DNA of 13,395 nt from an uncultured Clostridia bacterium (GCA_934230055.1 CAKQEE010000017.1:1-13395), one strand, 5' to 3'; counted from the stretch's first letter, positions 1-7,370 are shown. Program-made: numbers and translations. Notes: a model not told the origin generated them from the sequence alone.

Positions 1-1415
1 GCTCCGAGCGCCGAGTACGCGTATATCGGGGTTGCAGCCGTATCTATATACGCGGAATGGATAACCAAGTTCTTCTCGTCCTGCGACATTTGGTAAGTGT
101 TTTTCGTGAATTTGGTCATCTGCGCCTTAACCTCGTCCGAAACGGAGTATTTATAATTCCAGATCATACCCGTGTCCGCGGTTACGCGCGCCATATTTTC
201 GTCTTTAAGCATAAACGCGATAAAGTCCTTTATAGCGGCAAGCTTTTCCGCGTCCGCCTGCTTCGGAACGAACATCGCGCCGCCCGTCTGCGAGAAAAGC
301 TGATACCTTTCGCCTTCGTTTATCGGGAGAAGCATATATCTGTAATCGCTCTTGCCGTACTCCTTTCCGCCGTAGTTCACGTTGGATTCTATAAGCCTTC
401 TCGAACCGTTTTCAAACCAGTTGCCCTCCACTATGAACGCGGGGGAATCGTCGTTTACGCTGATAAACTGCGCGTGGCTCTTATCCACCGAAAGCGATTT
501 ATCGGTAAGAGTCGCGTCGGAAACGTAGCGGGAAGAATTGCAAAGGTAGTCCTGCAAAAATTCCGCCATAGCGTCCACGCCTTTCATACGCCACGTTTTA
601 TAGCCGTCCTCTATGGTGACGACGGTCTTTTCGCCGCTTATTAGTTCTATTTCCTTGCCCTTGGAGTCGTGCGAATAGAAAATTTCGTAATTATCTTCGC
701 CTATCGTCTGCGCAAGGTAGGAATACGCTACGTTATTAACGTATTCGGGGTGGTTCGCGCCCATATAAAGGAACACTTTCGCGCCGCTCGCATTAATCTT
801 CTCGCACATTCTCTTAAACTCGGTCATAGTCTGCGGCAAGCCGTCGTCGTAAGTTCCCGCAACGCCGTCTTTGCCGACGGTGACGTTGCCCGCGCCGTCC
901 GTCACAAGCCAGCCGTTTTCATTAAATCTGTCGTAATCGAAGATAAGCCCGCAGGGACTGATATTATACGGGATCATATATATTTTTCCGTTTAAGGAAG
1001 CCGCTTCCGACCAGTGGTCGGAATTTTCTATCTTTTCCTTAATCGTCTTGTCGCCATCGGGTTTTAACGAAAGAACGTCCGTAAGGTCTTCCAAATAATC
1101 GCCCGCAAAAAGCTGCTGCATAGCGCAGTCTTCCGCAACGAACAGGTCGAAAGAGGTGTTGGATTTTATATCCGCAACGATAGTACTGCCGAGGTTAAGG
1201 TTGTTTTTAACGTCTATATAATATTTATCGTTGTTCGCACTCCACTCTTTTGCGAGATCCTTTATCCATTCGTCGCCGAACTCTCCTATGAAGAACGAAG
1301 TCTTGATTGCGGTTTTGCCCGCGTTGTCGTTGTTTTTTCCGCCGCACGCCGTCGCGGTAAACATAAGTCCGCAGGCGAGAACGGTAGCAAGCACTTTCGT
1401 TAATGTCTTTTTCAT
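1..1415 (-). CDS. ABC-transporter extracellular sugar-binding lipoprotein (family 1/8 SBP), 3' end cut by window edge
   Basis: I translated this frame directly; it is open from an ATG at 1415 to the window edge, giving about 471 residues without a stop. It starts MKKTLTKVLATVLA and has a lipobox-like ATAC-GG with lipid-accepting Cys24, followed by a polar linker (GGKNNDNAGK), as expected for a lipid-anchored binding protein outside the membrane. Family-typical stretches follow: SFDLFVAEDCAMQQL (about 88-102), KIYMIPYNISPCGLIFDYDRF (about 144-164, the MPY/YNKxxF region of sugar SBPs), a Gly/Asp loop GKDGVAGTYDDGLP (181-194), PAFIVEGNWFENG, and near the end GGAMFVPK. The ribosome binding site AAAGGAG lies at 1424-1430. 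It delivers a sugar or oligosaccharide to membrane permeases, whose genes would be expected just left of the window. Position after GH38 suggests a mannose-containing or related glycan ligand; that is inference. The C-terminus is missing here. Confidence 0.9.
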   Translation of the reverse strand, partial: MKKTLTKVLATVLACGLMFTATACGGKNNDNAGKTAIKTSFFIGEFGDEWIKDLAKEWSANNDKYYIDVKNNLNLGSTIVADIKSNTSFDLFVAEDCAMQQLFAGDYLEDLTDVLSLKPDGDKTIKEKIENSDHWSEAASLNGKIYMIPYNISPCGLIFDYDRFNENGWLVTDGAGNVTVGKDGVAGTYDDGLPQTMTEFKRMCEKINASGAKVFLYMGANHPEYVNNVAYSYLAQTIGEDNYEIFYSHDSKGKEIELISGEKTVVTIEDGYKTWRMKGVDAMAEFLQDYLCNSSRYVSDATLTDKSLSVDKSHAQFISVNDDSPAFIVEGNWFENGSRRLIESNVNYGGKEYGKSDYRYMLLPINEGERYQLFSQTGGAMFVPKQADAEKLAAIKDFIAFMLKDENMARVTADTGMIWNYKYSVSDEVKAQMTKFTKNTYQMSQDEKNLVIHSAYIDTAATPIYAYSALG

Positions 1416-1444
1416 AATTTTCGCTCCTTTCGTTTTTTTCTTTT

Positions 1445-1503
1445 TTCCCGATAAAGGGAACTTCCTCGGGTTTTTTAACCCGAGGAAGGGGTATACCCCT
1501 TCC
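1445..1503. other. Cluster of three adjoining and overlapping hairpins between mannosidase and binding-protein genes
   Basis: The 162-bp gap between the two genes holds a perfect 20-bp palindrome, GGAAGGGGTATACCCCTTCC (1484-1503). It overlaps a 12-bp stem with a TTTT loop (1461-1472 pairing with 1477-1488); a smaller TTCCC/GGGAA stem adjoins it (1445-1449 with 1456-1460). Bases 1484-1488 belong to both large stems, so these two cannot form together. On the plus strand the palindrome is followed by GAATTTTTGTTTTTTT, the shape of an intrinsic terminator, though no plus-strand gene ends here. On the minus strand, the operon direction, the stems are followed by A-rich sequence. There they may act as an mRNA-stabilising or processing element upstream of the binding-protein cistron. 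Confidence 0.7.
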
Positions 1504-1577
1504 CGAATTTTTGTTTTTTTCAGCAACGTTGCGTCTTTTTTCACGCCGTATTTTGCGCCGCATTATTACCGGCGGTT

Positions 1578-4022
1578 TTAAATTATCATATCCTTGATTT
1601 CGTAAAGCTTTTCGCCGTCGAAAACCACGGTTTTGACCTCGTACTTGCCGAATTCGAGTCCGAGCGTTTTATCGCCGAAGCTCACGCGGTCGCGGGCAGG
1701 CTTTTCGGAATTGTTTTGAAGTCTCATAACGTAGCCCTTAACTTGCCTTGCCTTTTTGAGCGTGACGAAGGAAATATCCGCGTTTTCGGAAGAGATTTTA
1801 AAGCCGTTGTCGTCCTTTTCGTCAATCGTCGGAAAAACGTTCAGCGCGTACGGCTTTTCGGTGAACTCGTCGGCATTTCGTTTCAGCTCGTTTTCCTTTG
1901 CCACGGTAAGGCGAAAATTAAAATCTCTCTGCCCCTGATCCACTTTTCCGATGAAAATTCCGTCGCGGAGAAGCGGACGATTCGGCACGGGGTGCGCGCA
2001 ATAGGTCGCCGTTTTCACGAGAGTAAGGTTTATTTCGCCGTCTTTATAGGACGAGCCGAAGTTATCCTGCGTTACTATTTCGAGATATTCGCCGCCGTCC
2101 TTTTGAAGTGCGACGAAATTCTGCGCGATACATTCTCTTCCGTCATCGAACAATTCCTCTTTACCGAAAATCTGTTCGCCTATATACTTTCCTTTTCCGA
2201 CCGTAAGTCCGAGCTTAATCGCCTTTGAAGCTTCGTTCGGGAAAACGTTCGCTTCTACGTCCACCGCCGCGCCGCTCTTATAAATCTTATAGCCCACGCG
2301 GACTCTCGTAAGCCCCGTTCCGAAGAACGCTTCCGCGCCGAGATAAACTTCGCCGTCCTCTGTAATTTGCACCGAATTCATTCCGTCAAACACTCCGTCG
2401 GGGGTTTTAAGTAGCGGCATTTCTATCGGATTATGCCCGACGTACGGCTCGTTCATTCCCCACGGATCGGGGGTATCGTCGAACATTTTCGGAACAAACA
2501 GCCTCCCTTCCGCATACTCCTTGCCGTTTACCTTATAGCTTTCTATAAGCCCCGATTTCGCGCCGATAACCACCCGCTTTTCGCCGTTGTCGAATATAAT
2601 ATCTTCTGTTACAACGGGGTATTTCTTTACGGGCAAAACGACGGTTTTCGCGGTGTATCTCGTGATGCCGAGAGGCGCGGGAGAAGCCTCGAACACGACT
2701 TTTTTACGCCAGTCTATCGAAATGTTACTACCCTCTTTTACTGTCTGCGCTTTGAGCTTGTTTCCCGCTTCGTCGTAAACTTCTATATAAGAACGGTTTT
2801 CTAAATAGTTTTCGGTCGGAATTATAGAAAGTTCGCATTCTATAATCTGTTTTCCTTCCGTCTGTTTCGGATTGAACACCATAAGCGGATAAGTTCCCGC
2901 TTCCGCGACGGGCTGACCTTTGCACAGAGCAAAGAACGCGTCCGCGCGGATATTGTTCAGAATATGCAGTCCGTGATTTATATAAGTTAAGCCGTTTTCC
3001 TCGCCCGCGCGAATCATATCGCCGGGGAGTATGTCGTGGAACTGTACGTTCAGCATATCCTCGGTAACGTCTTTAAGAAGCTCCGCGGGGTATTCGTAAG
3101 AGCCTTTGAGCGAAGCGAGACTTGCGATTTTTTCCGCAAACATAAGCTGCCGTTCAAGGATTCTGTATTTCCTTTTAAGCTCCGCCATAGAGGTGTAGCA
3201 CCCGACCATACACGGCACGAGCGATTTATCGTAAACCGCCGTCGGATTCACCTCGTCGAAATAACTTTCGGGAGTGGCGTATTTTATATCCTTATCGCTT
3301 TCCGCCATAAGCTTTTCCACGTCCGAAAGGTCTTTGTCCGAAGGTCCGCCGCCGTGATTGCCTACGCCCCAGCAGGATATTGCGACTTCTACGTCCTCCT
3401 GCCGTTTCATATCCTTTTCGATTTTTTCGCACGCGTGACCGAGATCGGAATTGTATTCGGTAATTCTCGAAGCCTTTACGCGGCTGCCGTCGTAGCCTTC
3501 CCAGATGAAGCACTCGTCGGGGAGAGAAAGCTGCGGATAAGGCATATATTTGCCGTACGGGCGCATAAACAGATACCCCGTTTGCCCGCACTTCGCCATT
3601 ATCTGTACAATTCCGCGGGAATGTCCGAACGGATCGAAATTGACCGCCGCCGTCGGCTTTACCCCGAATTTTTCTTTGAAATAAATTTCACCCTCGCGGA
3701 TTTGGCGGACTATCCCCTCGCCGCAGGGCATAAGGCAGTCGGGCTGCAAAAACCAGCCGCCCATTATGTGCCACTTGCATTCCTTTACAAGCTTTTGTAT
3801 CTCACGGAAGAGCGCGGGCGCGTATTTTTCGGTATATTTATATAACGTAACCTCGTTGTGGCAGAAAATATAGTCGTGCTTATTCAATAGGTTTGCCGCA
3901 CTCTGAAAGGTGGAAAGCGCGGCGGAAGCCCCTTCTTCCCATTCCCATTGCCATATGGGATCTATATGCGCGTTGCATATCATTCGTACTTTTTTCGTCT
4001 TACTCATTTTTCGATCGTTCAT
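1578..4022 (-). CDS. Alpha-mannosidase, glycoside hydrolase family 38
   Basis: An 814-residue, probably cytoplasmic (no signal peptide) retaining alpha-mannosidase that would release mannose from imported oligosaccharides such as N-glycan fragments. The GH38 hallmarks are in order: NAHIDPIWQW with metal ligands His19 and Asp21; AAVNFDPFGHS with the catalytic nucleophile and metal ligand Asp130; GVGNHGGGPS at 219-228; and VQFHDILPG with the metal ligand His329. The remaining 480 residues are the beta-rich C-terminal region normal for the family, and the length fits bacterial GH38 enzymes. Family knowledge gives a Zn-dependent, double-displacement mechanism; linkage specificity cannot be read from sequence. 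Two starts compete, Met1 at 4022 and Met6 at 4007; neither has a clear Shine-Dalgarno sequence. It lies between a putative glycosidase gene and a sugar-binding lipoprotein gene on the same strand, consistent with one catabolic operon. Confidence 0.95.
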   Translation of the reverse strand: MNDRKMSKTKKVRMICNAHIDPIWQWEWEEGASAALSTFQSAANLLNKHDYIFCHNEVTLYKYTEKYAPALFREIQKLVKECKWHIMGGWFLQPDCLMPCGEGIVRQIREGEIYFKEKFGVKPTAAVNFDPFGHSRGIVQIMAKCGQTGYLFMRPYGKYMPYPQLSLPDECFIWEGYDGSRVKASRITEYNSDLGHACEKIEKDMKRQEDVEVAISCWGVGNHGGGPSDKDLSDVEKLMAESDKDIKYATPESYFDEVNPTAVYDKSLVPCMVGCYTSMAELKRKYRILERQLMFAEKIASLASLKGSYEYPAELLKDVTEDMLNVQFHDILPGDMIRAGEENGLTYINHGLHILNNIRADAFFALCKGQPVAEAGTYPLMVFNPKQTEGKQIIECELSIIPTENYLENRSYIEVYDEAGNKLKAQTVKEGSNISIDWRKKVVFEASPAPLGITRYTAKTVVLPVKKYPVVTEDIIFDNGEKRVVIGAKSGLIESYKVNGKEYAEGRLFVPKMFDDTPDPWGMNEPYVGHNPIEMPLLKTPDGVFDGMNSVQITEDGEVYLGAEAFFGTGLTRVRVGYKIYKSGAAVDVEANVFPNEASKAIKLGLTVGKGKYIGEQIFGKEELFDDGRECIAQNFVALQKDGGEYLEIVTQDNFGSSYKDGEINLTLVKTATYCAHPVPNRPLLRDGIFIGKVDQGQRDFNFRLTVAKENELKRNADEFTEKPYALNVFPTIDEKDDNGFKISSENADISFVTLKKARQVKGYVMRLQNNSEKPARDRVSFGDKTLGLEFGKYEVKTVVFDGEKLYEIKDMII

Positions 4023-4050
4023 TTTCGTCTTTTTTCGTATAATTTTTATA

Positions 4051-4097
4051 GTTTTTTTATTAAGCTCTTTTTATTATGTTTTTTTATTAAACTCTTT
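4051..4097. repeat. Two near-identical 20-bp AT-rich direct repeats upstream of the GH38 gene
   Basis: GTTTTTTTATTAAGCTCTTT (4051-4070) and GTTTTTTTATTAAACTCTTT (4078-4097) differ at one base and start 27 bp apart, between the stop of the putative glycosidase gene and the start of the mannosidase gene. No hairpin-plus-T terminator is visible in this gap. The repeats could be protein-binding half-sites for an internal promoter, or a chance duplication in AT-rich spacer DNA. Confidence 0.6.
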
Positions 4098-4120
4098 ATA
4101 TAATTCCGTTTATATAAGTC

Positions 4121-5509
4121 TTACACGAACTTTATATAAACGCCTTCGCCCTCTCGAAGCGTCAGTTTAACGTTTTCAGAGGCTTTCAGCGTTTCTTCGT
4201 CGCGGAAGATTTCGTATTCTCCCCGCGGCAAATTCAGTTCGATATTATTTTGGCATACCGTGGATAAATTAACGGCATAGTAGCGTTTCTTTCCGTTTTT
4301 TACGAAGGAAGAAACCATCAGTCCGTTATCCGCCCGCGCCGAAACGCTTTCGTCCTTTCTTTTGAGAATATCCGGAAGCTCGCCCCTGAATATACATTCG
4401 TTATCGGGCAGATTTTTTATATCGTCCTCGTTAAAACCGTTATAATATTTCCCGTAAGCGTACGTTCCGAGAAATTCGGAAGAGAGCAGGTCGTCCGCGA
4501 TTTGCGCAAAAAATGCGTTAAGTTCTTTAACCGCTTCGTAAACCTCCGCTTTTCTGCCGTATATATCTATAAGCCCGCCCGCGCCTTTCATAGAATATTT
4601 CTGTCTTTCGTCAAAGGTGTAGTCTATCGGATAGCAACCGGGAAAATACGCAAAGCCCTCGTTCCCGTATGCGGCGGTGACGTGCGCTTGGAGATTAAGC
4701 TCTCCCCGCGTCATGTGCTTTCTTTCCGAATCGGTCGCCCACTGCCCCGCCTGCATATAGTTATAAAATTTACAGCCGTACTTTTTCTTTTTTTCGGCAA
4801 AATACGCGTTAAGCTCGAACAGCGCGACGTGGACGGAAGAAGGCACTTCCTTCCAAAACCCCTCAAACGGATATTTATCCTGCGAAATATACTCGAATTT
4901 CGCCTTTTGGAGAAGTCCTTCCACCAGCTTATCGTAAAATTTGAAACGATTTTTGAAAACTATTTCAAGGTCGCCTTTAAGCTCGAACGGCTTTTTTATA
5001 TCGGGTACGCCGTGAACGCTCCCCGCCATTCCTCCCCAAAATATCGCGTCGTTAATCGAGTACGAAAAGAAATTGAAATGAAATTCGAGATTCGGAAAAT
5101 TTTCGTCGAAAACCCTTTTCGCGTGCGCCACTCCGTCAAAGGAGAGATACCCCGCCTCGTCGCCGAAGAACACCCCCGCAAAAGCCTTGTAGCCCGCGTA
5201 CCTTTTCACCTCTTCGATAAATCTTCGGTCAAGCTCGTTCTTTTTTTCTTCGGATATTTTTTCCCAGCCGAAATCGACGTATTCGCCGAACGAACGCATC
5301 GTAGGCAGATATTTTATTCCGTACTTCTCGCACAACGCGAGAGTTTTCAGCTGCGTTTCTTCGCGAATGTCGTATCCGAAGCCGAAAATCCGATTTATCC
5401 CTGCCTCTTTGAGGGCGAGAAAAACCTCGTCCGTCAGCCGCGAAGGATAGGGCAATTCTTCGTACGAACCCGTCGGAGCGCAAAATATGGCGTTTATAAG
5501 TTCTTTCAT
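4121..5509 (-). CDS. Putative TIM-barrel glycoside hydrolase, family unassigned
   Basis: A 462-residue protein without signal peptide or membrane segment. The N-terminal 350 residues read like a (beta/alpha)8 barrel of the clan-A glycosidase type: alternating hydrophobic strands and helices with AGINRIFGFGYDI (36-48), YLPTMRSFGEY (67-77), AGVFFGDEAGYLSF (111-124, with Asp117-Glu118 at a strand end as acid/base candidate), EYISQDKYPF (206-215) and FAYFPGCYPIDY (286-297). The last 90 residues (SSFVKNGKKRYYAVNLS to the end) look like a small beta-sandwich seen at the C-terminus of many glycosidases. I cannot place it in a named GH family. As first gene of the operon it probably acts on the same glycan as GH38, but the substrate is unknown. 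The ATG at 5509 is the first after an in-frame TGA; its ribosome binding site is weak. Confidence 0.75.
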   Translation of the reverse strand: MKELINAIFCAPTGSYEELPYPSRLTDEVFLALKEAGINRIFGFGYDIREETQLKTLALCEKYGIKYLPTMRSFGEYVDFGWEKISEEKKNELDRRFIEEVKRYAGYKAFAGVFFGDEAGYLSFDGVAHAKRVFDENFPNLEFHFNFFSYSINDAIFWGGMAGSVHGVPDIKKPFELKGDLEIVFKNRFKFYDKLVEGLLQKAKFEYISQDKYPFEGFWKEVPSSVHVALFELNAYFAEKKKKYGCKFYNYMQAGQWATDSERKHMTRGELNLQAHVTAAYGNEGFAYFPGCYPIDYTFDERQKYSMKGAGGLIDIYGRKAEVYEAVKELNAFFAQIADDLLSSEFLGTYAYGKYYNGFNEDDIKNLPDNECIFRGELPDILKRKDESVSARADNGLMVSSFVKNGKKRYYAVNLSTVCQNNIELNLPRGEYEIFRDEETLKASENVKLTLREGEGVYIKFV

Positions 5510-5581
5510 AATTCAATTTTAACACCGTTTTTAAATTCCGCTTTGCTGTTTTTAATTATTTTTTTGCTTTTTTTAGTCTGA

Positions 5582-5610
5582 TTTTTAAACGATAATAGAA
5601 AAAATCACAA
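5582..5610 (-). promoter_or_regulatory. Candidate promoter of the minus-strand glycan operon
   Basis: On the minus strand TTGTGA (5610-5605) and TAAAAA (5587-5582) are separated by 17 bp. Each matches the sigma-A consensus only in part, as expected for an activator-dependent promoter. It would leave a leader of about 65 nt before the ATG at 5509. Confidence 0.4.
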
Positions 5611-5628
5611 ATATTTTACTTGCGATTT
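5602..5628. promoter_or_regulatory. Imperfect palindrome, candidate operator
   Basis: AAATCACAA (5602-5610) and TTGCGATTT (5620-5628) are inverted 9-bp arms with one mismatch around a 9-bp AT-rich centre. The left arm contains the candidate -35 of the operon. Location between the divergent AraC regulator and its likely target operon makes it a reasonable regulator site, though AraC proteins more often use direct repeats. Confidence 0.45.
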
Positions 5629-5703
5629 AAGGTTACTAAACTAATTTTATCTTAAATATATTTTTTAATATTTTTATTCCGAATTAGTTTTTTCTTTTCC
5701 GTC

Positions 5704-5732
5704 TTGACTTTTCGTTTTTTGCGTGTTACAAT
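5704..5732 (+). promoter_or_regulatory. Sigma-A promoter of the AraC-family gene
   Basis: TTGACT (5704-5709) and TACAAT (5727-5732) with an exact 17-bp spacer, each one base from consensus. It is followed by AAAGGAG (5740-5746), 6 nt before the ATG at 5753. This strong pair fixes the start of the downstream gene: the in-frame GTG at 5723 lies inside the promoter and cannot be the start. Confidence 0.8.
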
Positions 5733-5752
5733 TCATTTTAAAGGAGTTTTCT

Positions 5753-6730
5753 ATGGAAAACAAACATTTTACGGCGAACAAATCGGATGATAAAGCTCAC
5801 GACAGAACCGTTGGCGGGTCGGTCGGGCAGTCGACGGCGCAAACCGTCGTACAGACTATGGGGAAAACGATCGACGAAACGGCTGTCGGATTAACGGCTT
5901 CGGGCGAATCAAACGACCTTTTTCCCAGCGTTAAGCGGACGAGAACTTACGCCGTCTTAAAATCGGAAAAGGATTTTACCTTTCATATATGGACGCGCCC
6001 TAGCTCTTTTTACCACGCACACGACAATTATATAGAAATTTTCATCGTAACCGAAGGAAAGATCGTACACCATTTCAACAAACAGCAGACGGTTTTGAAA
6101 ACGGGCGACGCCTTTATCGTAAAGCTCGGGCAGTACCATAAGCACAGCCAGTATCAGAACTACTCTTCCCAGCACATAAATCTTACCTGCAACGTAGACT
6201 TTGCGAACGACCTTTTGAAGCTGTTTTTCGGTTCGGAAAACGTTTCCTGTCAGAACCAGCTTATCCACCTCAACTCCTCGTATTTCGAAACGGTCCTCAA
6301 TTATCAGAAGCTTATTTTGGAAGCACAGAACGAGGAACACAGAAACCTCTCGATAAAATCCCTTTTGGCGTTCGTGTTCGGGGTGTTTTACGCAAAAGAG
6401 GAAAACGACAAAGCCCCCGACTGGCTGAAAGCCTTTATGAGAAAGCTTGCGAACCTCGACTTCGGCAACGAAATTCGCCTTGCCGACGTGTATAAACTTT
6501 CCAACTATTCGCAAACGACCATTTGCAGAGAATTTAAGAAATGCACCGGTAAAACGCTCATCTCATATATCAACGATTTGCGACTTAATTACGCCTGCAA
6601 CCTTTTGGAAAGCACAACTTTTCCGCTATGGAAGATATCGAACGTTGTGGGCTTTTTATCGCAGGCGCACTTTACGCGGCTTTTTAAAGAAAAATACGGT
6701 ATCACACCGTTGCAATACCGTAAAAAATAA
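5753..6730 (+). CDS. AraC-family transcriptional regulator with N-terminal cupin sensor
   Basis: A 325-residue DNA-binding regulator, probably the local activator of the divergent glycan operon. Residues 1-60 are a polar, Thr/Gln/Gly-rich segment with no recognisable fold. Residues about 75-165 form a cupin-like ligand pocket: FYHAHDNYIEIFIVTEGKIVHHF with the His/Glu pattern of the AraC arm, then LKTGDAFIVKLGQYHKHS. The last 100 residues carry the two helix-turn-helix motifs: LADVYKLSNYSQTTICREFKK (243-263) and WKISNVVGFLSQAHFTRLFKEKYGITPLQYR (293-323), the classic AraC/XylS signature. The known role of such proteins is to sense a sugar and recruit RNA polymerase next to the -35. It has its own promoter and terminator, so it is monocistronic. 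The inducer is unknown; mannose or a manno-oligosaccharide is an inference from the neighbours. Confidence 0.92.
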   Translation: MENKHFTANKSDDKAHDRTVGGSVGQSTAQTVVQTMGKTIDETAVGLTASGESNDLFPSVKRTRTYAVLKSEKDFTFHIWTRPSSFYHAHDNYIEIFIVTEGKIVHHFNKQQTVLKTGDAFIVKLGQYHKHSQYQNYSSQHINLTCNVDFANDLLKLFFGSENVSCQNQLIHLNSSYFETVLNYQKLILEAQNEEHRNLSIKSLLAFVFGVFYAKEENDKAPDWLKAFMRKLANLDFGNEIRLADVYKLSNYSQTTICREFKKCTGKTLISYINDLRLNYACNLLESTTFPLWKISNVVGFLSQAHFTRLFKEKYGITPLQYRKK

Positions 6731-6799
6731 TCCGAAACTTGGGAATATCCGATTAATGGTTTAATTTCCTATATGACCTTAACAGAATATACTTTACGG

Positions 6800-6840
6800 A
6801 AACGCCCGTAAGAGAGTTTTTTCTTACGGGCGTTTTCTTT
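6800..6840 (+). terminator. Intrinsic terminator after the AraC-family gene
   Basis: A 14-bp perfect stem (6800-6813 with 6822-6835, core AAACGCCCGTAAGA) with an 8-nt loop and a T-rich tail (TTTTCTTT), 70 bp after the stop codon. It marks the right end of the glycan locus. Confidence 0.85.
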
Positions 6841-6899
6841 GTAGTTTTCAAAAATATTTAACGATATTTATCGATAGCGAGCGATACCATTTGACGACT

Positions 6900-7097
6900 C
6901 TATATCCGTTCGGGAAACAGTAAAAAGCGAAGTTCTTCTTCCTTCATTTCATTTATCTCGTCAAGCGAAATATTCAAAAAATCAATGCGCTGCAAGACCT
7001 GCCGTACCGTTGTTCTCGAACAACCACACAATGTTGCAACCTGCGAAAAATTATTTCCTTTCGACAAATACTCTATGATTAACATGTATTTTACCAT
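6900..7097 (-). pseudogene. Truncated IS21-family transposase IstA (N-terminal 65 codons)
   Basis: The peptide begins MVKYMLIIEYLSKGNNFSQV and contains a helix-turn-helix, ATLCGCSRTTVRQVLQR (21-37), then EINEMKEEELRFLLFPERI and a stop. This order (HTH of IstA type, then the acidic ELxxLLFPE stretch) is how IS21-family IstA proteins begin. Intact IstA proteins run several hundred residues further, with an integrase DDE domain that is absent here, and no IstB ATPase follows. The start has a good ribosome binding site (AGGAGCG, 7104-7110), so the left part of the element is preserved while the rest was deleted. The 65-residue product could at most bind DNA. The upstream sequence carries an IS21-like end. 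A short independent HTH protein cannot be fully excluded. Confidence 0.7.
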
Positions 7098-7164
7098 AAA
7101 AAACGCTCCTTTTGTCGCCCTCTTTTACCTGTATCCGTATATACGGGAAAGTGTAACATTTTTC

Positions 7165-7188
7165 TGACCACCCCCGATTTTGAGGTCA
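7165..7188. mobile_element. Probable IS21-family end motif
   Basis: TGACC and GGTCA face each other around a G/C-tract (ACCCCCGATTTTGA), about 70 bp upstream of the istA remnant start. TGACCACCCCC-type repeats ahead of istA are, as far as I recall, usual for IS21 ends, where the transposase binds. A looser relative, TTGACC...GGTCGCCCTC, occurs at 7297-7318. No matching right end is visible, in line with deletion of the rest of the element. Confidence 0.45.
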
Positions 7189-7221
7189 TTTTTTTGGTTT
7201 TTGCGAAACTTGGAGGAGAAA

Positions 7222-7257
7222 AAAAGCAGTCACTCTTTCGCAAGAATGACTGCTTTT
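7222..7257 (-). terminator. Strong bidirectional terminator, best on the minus strand
   Basis: A 16-bp stem with one mismatch (7222-7237 with 7242-7257, outer part AAAAGCAGTCA/TGACTGCTTTT) closes on a TCGC tetraloop. On the minus strand it ends in seven T residues, so it would stop transcription coming from the serine recombinase gene 290 bp upstream. On the plus strand the tail is the weaker TTTTCGTTTGTTTT. Confidence 0.75.
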
Positions 7258-7326
7258 CGTTTGTTTTAGTATAAAATATGAGTTTTTAAGCCGTTTTTGA
7301 CCTTATTTGGTCGCCCTCGGATTACG

Positions 7327-7370
7327 GATGTTAGCCTGTGCTTTCGCGAGTTCGCGAAGGGCTAAACATC
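7327..7370. other. 44-nt stable stem-loop without T-tail
   Basis: GATGTTAGCC (7327-7336) pairs with GGCTAAACATC (7360-7370) with one bulged A. Inside, CTTTCGCG pairs with CGCGAAGG (7341-7348 with 7353-7360, sharing one G) around an AGTT loop; TGTG bulges on the 5' side. No T-run follows on either strand, so it is not a normal terminator. It lies between the recombinase stop (7542) and the minus-strand terminator (7222-7257), so it would be in the 3' untranslated part of a recombinase transcript. Otherwise the 444 bp between 7098 and 7541 hold no gene that I can support. Confidence 0.6.

Noticed and set aside
57..995. Plus-strand open frames of 195 and 108 codons
   Set aside because: They are antisense to the sugar-binding lipoprotein, which has a signal sequence, lipobox, ribosome binding site and family motifs on the minus strand.
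1484..1503. Palindrome GGAAGGGGTATACCCCTTCC as a copper-regulator (CsoR-like) operator
   Set aside because: The G and C tracts are in the opposite order to CsoR sites (TACCC...GGGTA), no metal gene is nearby, and overlap with a second stem points to an RNA hairpin.
3036..3845. 269-codon plus-strand frame
   Set aside because: Shadow of the GH38 gene, whose catalytic motifs are on the opposite strand.
4502..5581. 359-codon plus-strand frame
   Set aside because: Antisense shadow of the glycosidase gene; Arg/Phe-rich composition with no recognisable motif and no ribosome binding site.
5723..5752. Upstream GTG start for the AraC-family gene
   Set aside because: It lies in the spacer of a near-consensus promoter; AAAGGAG at 5740-5746 clearly serves the ATG at 5753.
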